The translations under genes were made by a program, and so were the position numbers. 64,000 bases of DNA from Kibdelosporangium philippinense. GTDB lineage: Bacteria > Actinomycetota > Actinomycetes > Mycobacteriales > Pseudonocardiaceae. This document shows, piece after piece, positions 59,518 to 64,000 of the stretch. Location of the stretch: positions 310,001-374,000 of the forward strand of contig NZ_JAJVCN010000002.1 of NCBI RefSeq assembly GCF_021390435.2, in the 5' to 3' direction. Below the pieces are notes generated by a model that saw nothing but the letters and a program-made list of their open reading frames with translations, made no database searches and was not told where the DNA came from. Positions within the stretch are counted from its first letter, which is position 1. Each line of letters starts with the position of its first letter.

Positions 59518-60933
59518 GTGCAGCACAACACCCTGAACTCGACTGTCAGCAGGCTCTGGGACGCAGAGATCCTGCCCAGCCTGTCCGAGCTGGTCTCGAT
59601 CCCCGCGCTGTCGCCCGTCTTCGACCCGTCATGGGCGGCCAACGGACACCTGGACGACGCGGTCGCGCATGTCAGCAAGTGGATCACCGCCCGCAACCTG
59701 CCAGGCGCGACCGTCGAGACGGTCCGGCTGGACGGCCTGACGCCCGTGGTGATGGTGGACATCCCGGCAACGCCAGGCGCTGAGGACGCGGGCACTGTCG
59801 TGCTCTACGGCCACTTGGACAAGCAGCCGCCCGTCGGCGGTTGGGGCGAGGGCCTCGGCCCGTGGACCCCGGTTCTGCGCGACGGTCGCCTGTATGGACG
59901 TGGCGCGGCTGACGACGGTTACTCGGGTTATGCGGCAACGGCTGCGATCGAGGCGCTCAAGGCTGCGGGTGGTTCGCATGCTCGGTGCGTGATCTTGCTG
60001 GAGACGTGTGAGGAGTCCGGTAGCCCTGACCTTGCGGCTTATCTGACGCACCTGCGTGACCGTCTCGGTGACGTGACTCTGGTGATCTGCCTGGACTCGG
60101 GTGGCAACGACTATTCGCGGCTGTGGCTCACGACTTCCTTGCGCGGCATGGTTTCGGTGGACGTGACCGTGCGCGTGCTCGACGCTGGCGTGCACTCCGG
60201 GCTGGCCAGCGGGATCGTGCCCAGCTCGTTCCGGGTGCTGCGGGTGCTGCTCGACCGGATCGAAGACTCGGCCACGGGCGAGATCCTGCTGCCCGAGCTG
60301 AACGTGGAAATTCCGGCGCACCGCCAGGAAGAGGCCAGGACGAGCGTGGCCGCGGTCGGCCCGATCGGAACCACGTTCCCGCTGGCCTCCGGCGTGCACC
60401 GGGTGACCGACCAGGACCTCGAGCTCGCGTTGAACAACAGCTGGCGTCCGACGCTGTCGATCATCGGTGCCTCCGGCATGCCCGAGCCGCTCGACGCGGG
60501 CAATGTGCTGCGGCCGTACACAACGTTGTCGCTGAGCTTCCGCCTGCCGCCGACTGCTTCCGCCGAGGCCGCGCTCGCGGCCATCAAGAAGGCGCTGACC
60601 ACGGACGTTCCTTATGGCGCGCACGTCGAGCTGGGTCGGCCGGACATCGCCGACGGTTGGGATGCGCCAGAAACCGCGCCTTGGCTGCGTGCGGTGCTGG
60701 ATGACGTGAGCAAGACGGTGTTCGACGCGCCATGGGGAACCGTGGGGCTTGGCGGCTCGATCCCGTTCATGGGCCTTTTGGCGGAGACGTACCCGCAAGC
60801 GCAGTTCGTCGTGACTGGTGCATTGGGCGCGGACAGCAACCCGCACGTGCCCGACGAGTGGCTGCACCTGGGCCAAGCCGCGCGCGTGACGACGTCAGTC
60901 GCGCACATCCTGGACGCCCACGCGACCCGCTAG
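59518..60933 (+). CDS. M20-family metallopeptidase
   Basis: 471-residue di-zinc peptidase. Metal ligands and catalytic residues appear in order: His and Asp in VLYGHLDKQPP, Asp in YGRGAADDGYSG, Glu-Glu in LLETCEESGSPDL, Asp in VICLDSGGND, and a late His in ADSNPHVPDEWLHLG. The dimerisation domain lies between (about residues 205-360). The CPGA/carnosinase-like pattern suggests a dipeptidase. GGATCGGGGG precedes the GTG. The 3' end overlaps the convergent endonuclease V gene by 39 bp. Confidence 0.9.
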   Translation: MQHNTLNSTVSRLWDAEILPSLSELVSIPALSPVFDPSWAANGHLDDAVAHVSKWITARNLPGATVETVRLDGLTPVVMVDIPATPGAEDAGTVVLYGHLDKQPPVGGWGEGLGPWTPVLRDGRLYGRGAADDGYSGYAATAAIEALKAAGGSHARCVILLETCEESGSPDLAAYLTHLRDRLGDVTLVICLDSGGNDYSRLWLTTSLRGMVSVDVTVRVLDAGVHSGLASGIVPSSFRVLRVLLDRIEDSATGEILLPELNVEIPAHRQEEARTSVAAVGPIGTTFPLASGVHRVTDQDLELALNNSWRPTLSIIGASGMPEPLDAGNVLRPYTTLSLSFRLPPTASAEAALAAIKKALTTDVPYGAHVELGRPDIADGWDAPETAPWLRAVLDDVSKTVFDAPWGTVGLGGSIPFMGLLAETYPQAQFVVTGALGADSNPHVPDEWLHLGQAARVTTSVAHILDAHATR

Positions 60934-61557
60934 CACTTCACGGCCAAGGTGATCGGCTGCCCTTGTGGTTTCGGGCAGCCGATACCTCGGGCTGAGTTTC
61001 AACGTCAGCTCGGTCGCGGTGTCCAGGTCGATCCGGTGTCCAATGGAGACGAACACCGGTTTGACGCCGTGCTGGGTTCGCAGCGCCCGTCCGACGGTTT
61101 CGCCGTTGTCCACCAACGGTTTCCAGTCGCCTCGGTGCGGTCCTGGTGCCTCGTACTGGCCTAGCGCTTGCTTGCTCACGCCGATCGACGGCAGCCCGGT
61201 CTGCACACCGATGTGGCAGGCGAGCCCGAACCTGCGCGGATGCGCGAGACCTTGGCCGTCGCAGACCAGAACATCCGGCGTGACACGGAGTTTCGCCAAT
61301 GCCGGAAGCAGCGCTGGCAGTTCACGGAAGCTGAACAGCCCTGGCACGTACGGGAAGTCCGCGACGCCATGGTGGACCGCACTGTCCACAATGTCCAGTG
61401 TCGCTATGTCGACACAGACTGCCGTGGCGATGAACCTGTCCGATGTGTACGCGACATCCAGGCCAGCGGCGACTTTCGGCTCGAACCCTTCCGGTGCACG
61501 GTGTTCGACCAGATGCGCCATTCGCAGCTGCAGCTGAATGGCCTCTTCCACCGTCAC
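60895..61557 (-). CDS. nfi: endonuclease V
   Basis: 220-residue nuclease that cuts near deoxyinosine or inosine. Family motifs are AGLDVAYTSDRF (catalytic Asp), DFPYVPGLFSFRELPAL (the YIPGxLxFRE wedge), DVLVCDGQGLAHPRRFGLAC (Asp and His) and SIGVSKQALG, with GHRIDLDTA near the end. The GTG start overlaps the stop of the ADP-ribosylglycohydrolase gene (GTGA), so the two enzymes are made together. Length and motifs are complete. Confidence 0.93.
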   Translation of the reverse strand: MTVEEAIQLQLRMAHLVEHRAPEGFEPKVAAGLDVAYTSDRFIATAVCVDIATLDIVDSAVHHGVADFPYVPGLFSFRELPALLPALAKLRVTPDVLVCDGQGLAHPRRFGLACHIGVQTGLPSIGVSKQALGQYEAPGPHRGDWKPLVDNGETVGRALRTQHGVKPVFVSIGHRIDLDTATELTLKLSPRYRLPETTRAADHLGREVLAGRVGVQDVRD

Positions 61558-62651
61558 CAGTCCGGGTAGCGCGTGTACCAGGCCGGATCGCGCAACGGCT
61601 TCGGCCCGAACTCGACGACCGCGTCCAGGCTGAGGCGTTCGATCACCTCGCGCAGCTCCAGCTCGGCGAGCCAGGACGCCGGGATCGCGTCGATACCCCA
61701 GGCGGCGCCGAGGATGTTGCCGCAGATCGCGCCGGTCGAATCGCTGTCGCCGGAGTGGTTGACCGCCATCAGCAGGCCTTCGGCCATGTCGTCGGCACAG
61801 AGTGCCGCGCACAGCCCGATCGCCAAGGCTTCCTCGCCGACCCAGCCGCCGCCAAGCTCGGCCGCGATGGTCTCCGGATCCGGCTTGTACTGCGACAGCT
61901 CAACCGCTTTGTCCAAAATGTCCAGCTGTTCCTGGTGATCGTTCCAGCGCAACAGCTGTTCCCGCGCGACCGTGACCGCGTCGGGTAACGGTGTTCCTTC
62001 AAGCAGTTCACTCACGATCACCGCGAGCACACCGGCTGACAGATAGCCGCTCGGGTGCCCGTGGGTCAGCGCCCCACTCCGCACCGCGATCGTGAAAACC
62101 TCGACGGGGTCATCCGACCAGAACGCCACCGGCGCGGCCCGCATCACGCCGCCGCAGCCCTTCGAGTCGTTGATCGGGTTGTCCGGCGTACTCGGTTTGC
62201 CGGAAGTTGCGAAAGTGCGCAGCGACGCCATGCACGTCCCACCCGGCGCCCTGCGGTGGAACAGGCCGCGGTTGGTGATCAGCCAGCCGTCCGGCTGGGG
62301 CGAGCGCTGCGCGAACACGCCACCCCAGCGTTCCCACGGCTGACCCTGCGTCAGGTACCACCGCTGGTATGCGTGCTGCAACACCATCGTGATGTCGGTT
62401 TCGGTGCCCCTGCGCTTGCCCGCGTGCGCCCTGATCAGGCCTTCCAGCGTGAACAGGGTCATCTGGGTGTCGTCGGTGATCTTGCCGCGGCCGCCGTACT
62501 CGGTGGCGTAGTCACGCAGGCCTGCCTGGCCGAACCGGTCCCGGATGTCGTCGATCGAGTTGAACTCGATCGGCGAACCGAGCGCGTCACCGACCGCCCC
62601 GGCGAGCATCGATCCGAGCACTTTCGACGGCGGCAACGAGCTTCGGGTCAC
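61554..62651 (-). CDS. ADP-ribosylglycohydrolase (DraG/ARH-like)
   Basis: 365-residue enzyme of the ADP-ribosylglycohydrolase family, which removes ADP-ribose from proteins or nucleic acids with two magnesium ions. Metal-binding motifs are KITDDTQMTLFTLEG near the N-terminus and NHSGDSDSTGAICGNILG near the C-terminus; GSMLAGAVGDALGSPIEF is the conserved first helix. The GTG giving VTRSSLPPSK is used; TACGAT seven bases ahead suggests a leaderless message. The frame runs 118 codons further upstream but without likeness. It is coupled to endonuclease V. Confidence 0.87.
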   Translation of the reverse strand: MTRSSLPPSKVLGSMLAGAVGDALGSPIEFNSIDDIRDRFGQAGLRDYATEYGGRGKITDDTQMTLFTLEGLIRAHAGKRRGTETDITMVLQHAYQRWYLTQGQPWERWGGVFAQRSPQPDGWLITNRGLFHRRAPGGTCMASLRTFATSGKPSTPDNPINDSKGCGGVMRAAPVAFWSDDPVEVFTIAVRSGALTHGHPSGYLSAGVLAVIVSELLEGTPLPDAVTVAREQLLRWNDHQEQLDILDKAVELSQYKPDPETIAAELGGGWVGEEALAIGLCAALCADDMAEGLLMAVNHSGDSDSTGAICGNILGAAWGIDAIPASWLAELELREVIERLSLDAVVEFGPKPLRDPAWYTRYPDW

Positions 62652-62796
62652 TGGAGCAATCGTAGGCGACGCACCGATCGCGCATCGCGAATCGGCCAAT
62701 CGGCTGTGTGGTGACCAGGTCGTAACGGGTGCTTGCTGGGAACGAGCGCTAACAAGTGGCAGTATGCGGGCACTTGACCAAGAAAAGGAGTGACCT

Positions 62797-63729
62797 GTGG
62801 CGCTACGGACCAGGCACAAGTTGCTCGCCCTGTTGCCTACGCTGGCCATGGCGACACTGGCGGCCGCGTGCGGAACCGTGCAAGACAACCCCAGCGGTGG
62901 CGGTGGTGGGGCGCCCGGCAACACATCGGCGGCGGCGATCCCGACGCCGACCAAGGACGACGCGCTCGCAGCGTTGGTGCCAGCGGACTTCAAGTCCGAC
63001 GGCAAGATCGTCGTCGGGCAGGACCAGAGCTACCCGCCGAACGAGTTCGTGGACAGCGGCCAGGTCGTCGGGATGGACGTGGACCTCGGCAAGGCGATCG
63101 GGCAGAAGCTCGGCGTCGAGTTCACCTTCGAGAACTCCGCGTTCGACGGCATCATCCCCGGCCTCGCGGCCGGCCGCTACGAGGCGGCGATGTCCTCGTT
63201 CACGATCAACGCGGAACGCCTCCAGCAGGTCGACATGGTGTCGTACTTCACCGCGGGCACCTCGGCAGCCGTGCTCAAGGGCAACCCGGACAAGCTGACG
63301 CTCGACACCCTCTGCGGCAAGAACGTCGCCGTGCAGAAGGGCACCGTCCAGGTCGAGGACCTCGAAGGCCGCACGGCCAAGTGCACGCAGGCCGGCCAGG
63401 GCGCGATCAACGTCCAGCAGTTCCAGAACCAGACCGACGCCAACCTGGCGCTGACCTCGAAGCGCGTCCAGGCGATGGTCGCCGACTCACCGGTCATCGA
63501 CTACGCGATCAAGGTCACCGGCAACCAGCTCGAGCAGGTCGGCCAGACCTACGACTCGGCGCCGTACGGCATCATCCTGCCCAAGGGCAAGGGTGACTTC
63601 GCCAAGGCCGTCCAGGGCGCGCTGCAGGCACTCATCGACGACGGGACGTACAAGAAAATCCTTGAGAAGTGGGGCGTTCAGCAGGGCGCGGTCACCAAGG
63701 CAGAGGTGAACCCCGCACCCGCGGGCTGA
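62797..63729 (+). CDS. amino-acid ABC transporter substrate-binding lipoprotein
   Basis: 310-residue solute-binding protein of the type that serves polar amino-acid importers. The lipoprotein signal ends in TLAAACGTVQD (Cys about residue 25), then a Gly/Pro/Thr linker. The two lobes show VGQDQSYPPNEFVDSGQVVG, DVDLGKAIGQKLG, FDGIIPGLAAGRYEAAMSSF, VAVQKGTVQVEDL and AMVADSPVIDYAI. AAAAGGAG precedes the GTG. It is followed by a permease gene, so this is the start of an importer operon. Ligand, perhaps glutamate or aspartate, is not certain. Confidence 0.92.
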   Translation: MALRTRHKLLALLPTLAMATLAAACGTVQDNPSGGGGGAPGNTSAAAIPTPTKDDALAALVPADFKSDGKIVVGQDQSYPPNEFVDSGQVVGMDVDLGKAIGQKLGVEFTFENSAFDGIIPGLAAGRYEAAMSSFTINAERLQQVDMVSYFTAGTSAAVLKGNPDKLTLDTLCGKNVAVQKGTVQVEDLEGRTAKCTQAGQGAINVQQFQNQTDANLALTSKRVQAMVADSPVIDYAIKVTGNQLEQVGQTYDSAPYGIILPKGKGDFAKAVQGALQALIDDGTYKKILEKWGVQQGAVTKAEVNPAPAG

Positions 63730-63742
63730 TCTGGAGACTCAC

Positions 63743-64000
63743 TTGTCATCCTCAACCGAAGAACGCCGCCCGGAACCGATCAAAGCGGTTCCGGTGCGGC
63801 ACGTCGGCCGCTGGATCGGCGGCGCCGTCGTCCTGTTCATCGCGGCGCTGATCATCCGCAGCATCATCGTCAACCCGAACTTCGAGTGGGACCTCGTCGG
63901 TCCGTACCTGTTCGACACCAGGGTGTTCACCGGTCTGCTGAAAACCCTGATGCTGACCGTGCTTTCGATGGTGCTGGGCATCGTCGGCGGTGTCGTGCTC
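63743..64000 (+). CDS. amino-acid ABC transporter permease (partial)
   Basis: The first 86 codons of a permease that runs off the right edge. A probable TTG start with GGAG seven bases upstream gives MSSSTEERRPEPIKAV, then a membrane helix (WIGGAVVLFIAALIIRSIIV), a loop with PNFEWDLVGPYLFD, and LLKTLMLTVLSMVLGIVGG. The last segment is the start of the EAA-type permease domain. It lies 13 bp after the substrate-binding protein gene and is certainly part of the same importer. Confidence 0.82.
   Translation, partial: MSSSTEERRPEPIKAVPVRHVGRWIGGAVVLFIAALIIRSIIVNPNFEWDLVGPYLFDTRVFTGLLKTLMLTVLSMVLGIVGGVVL

Noticed and set aside
62652-63005. 118-codon N-terminal extension of the ADP-ribosylglycohydrolase
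   Set aside because: The extension is antisense to the substrate-binding protein gene and lacks family likeness; the GTG at the conserved first helix is the sensible start.
1-64000. Prophage, insertion sequence, integron or biosynthetic cluster
   Set aside because: No transposase, integrase, phage structural, PKS or NRPS genes were seen; the content is chromosomal and partly syntenic with mycobacteria.

Overview
This 64 kb, GC-rich window comes from an actinomycete chromosome. The best guess is a member of the Pseudonocardiales close to Amycolatopsis, Lentzea or Kibdelosporangium, inferred from gene content and not from a 16S sequence. Several blocks keep mycobacterial gene order. From 0.3 to 11.8 kb the window repeats the M. 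tuberculosis order rpsF, Rv0051-like membrane protein, ponA1, Rv0049 (DUF5318), Rv0047c (PadR) and ino1, a region near oriC in mycobacteria. From 46.3 to 49.8 kb it repeats fadA2, fabG4 and htdX. There are no tRNA or rRNA genes, insertion sequences, prophage genes or CRISPR arrays. Nearly all of it is chromosomal gene territory with several accessory pairs.

Layout. 0-10 kb: rpsF with a folded leader, cell-envelope genes, endonuclease IV, two paralogous GT87-like membrane proteins, a frameshifted SGNH hydrolase and the penicillin-binding protein. 10-18 kb: PadR, inositol-phosphate synthase, a Uma2 nuclease-like gene, two tandem PhoX phosphatases with candidate PHO boxes, and a sigma factor with a membrane partner. 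18-24 kb: a translationally coupled DprA-like/ComF-like phosphoribosyltransferase pair (resembling ShosTA), then an operon of an unknown gene, trmB, a nitric-oxide-synthase-fold protein without its catalytic residues, and an MTA/SAH-deaminase-type amidohydrolase. 24-30 kb: an ABC exporter, an SDR and a two-component system. 30-34 kb: a dynamin / GrpE-like / dynamin operon.

34-46 kb: an HTH-TPR regulator, pckG, an acidic calcium-loop protein, a DnaA-box cluster, a septum-formation lipoprotein, a solute symporter with its small subunit, a ROK kinase and an Orc/Cdc6-like ATPase. 46-52 kb: fadA2, fabG4, htdX, a TetR regulator and two SCP2-domain proteins, apparently tied together by one operator motif. 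52-59 kb: MocR and AraC regulators, an aldo-keto reductase and a complete branched-chain 2-oxoacid dehydrogenase (E1 alpha, E1 beta, E2). 59-64 kb: M20 peptidase, endonuclease V coupled to an ADP-ribosylglycohydrolase, and the start of an amino-acid ABC importer.

The observations I would check first are the NOS-fold protein with Tyr in place of the haem cysteine, the DprA/phosphoribosyltransferase pair, the GrpE-like protein inside a dynamin operon, the DnaA-box cluster at 38.9 kb, and two families of short repeats: a 22-bp tandem unit at 35.7 and 44.0 kb, and CGTGAGTG-type palindromes at 26.4, 27.8 and 55.5 kb.
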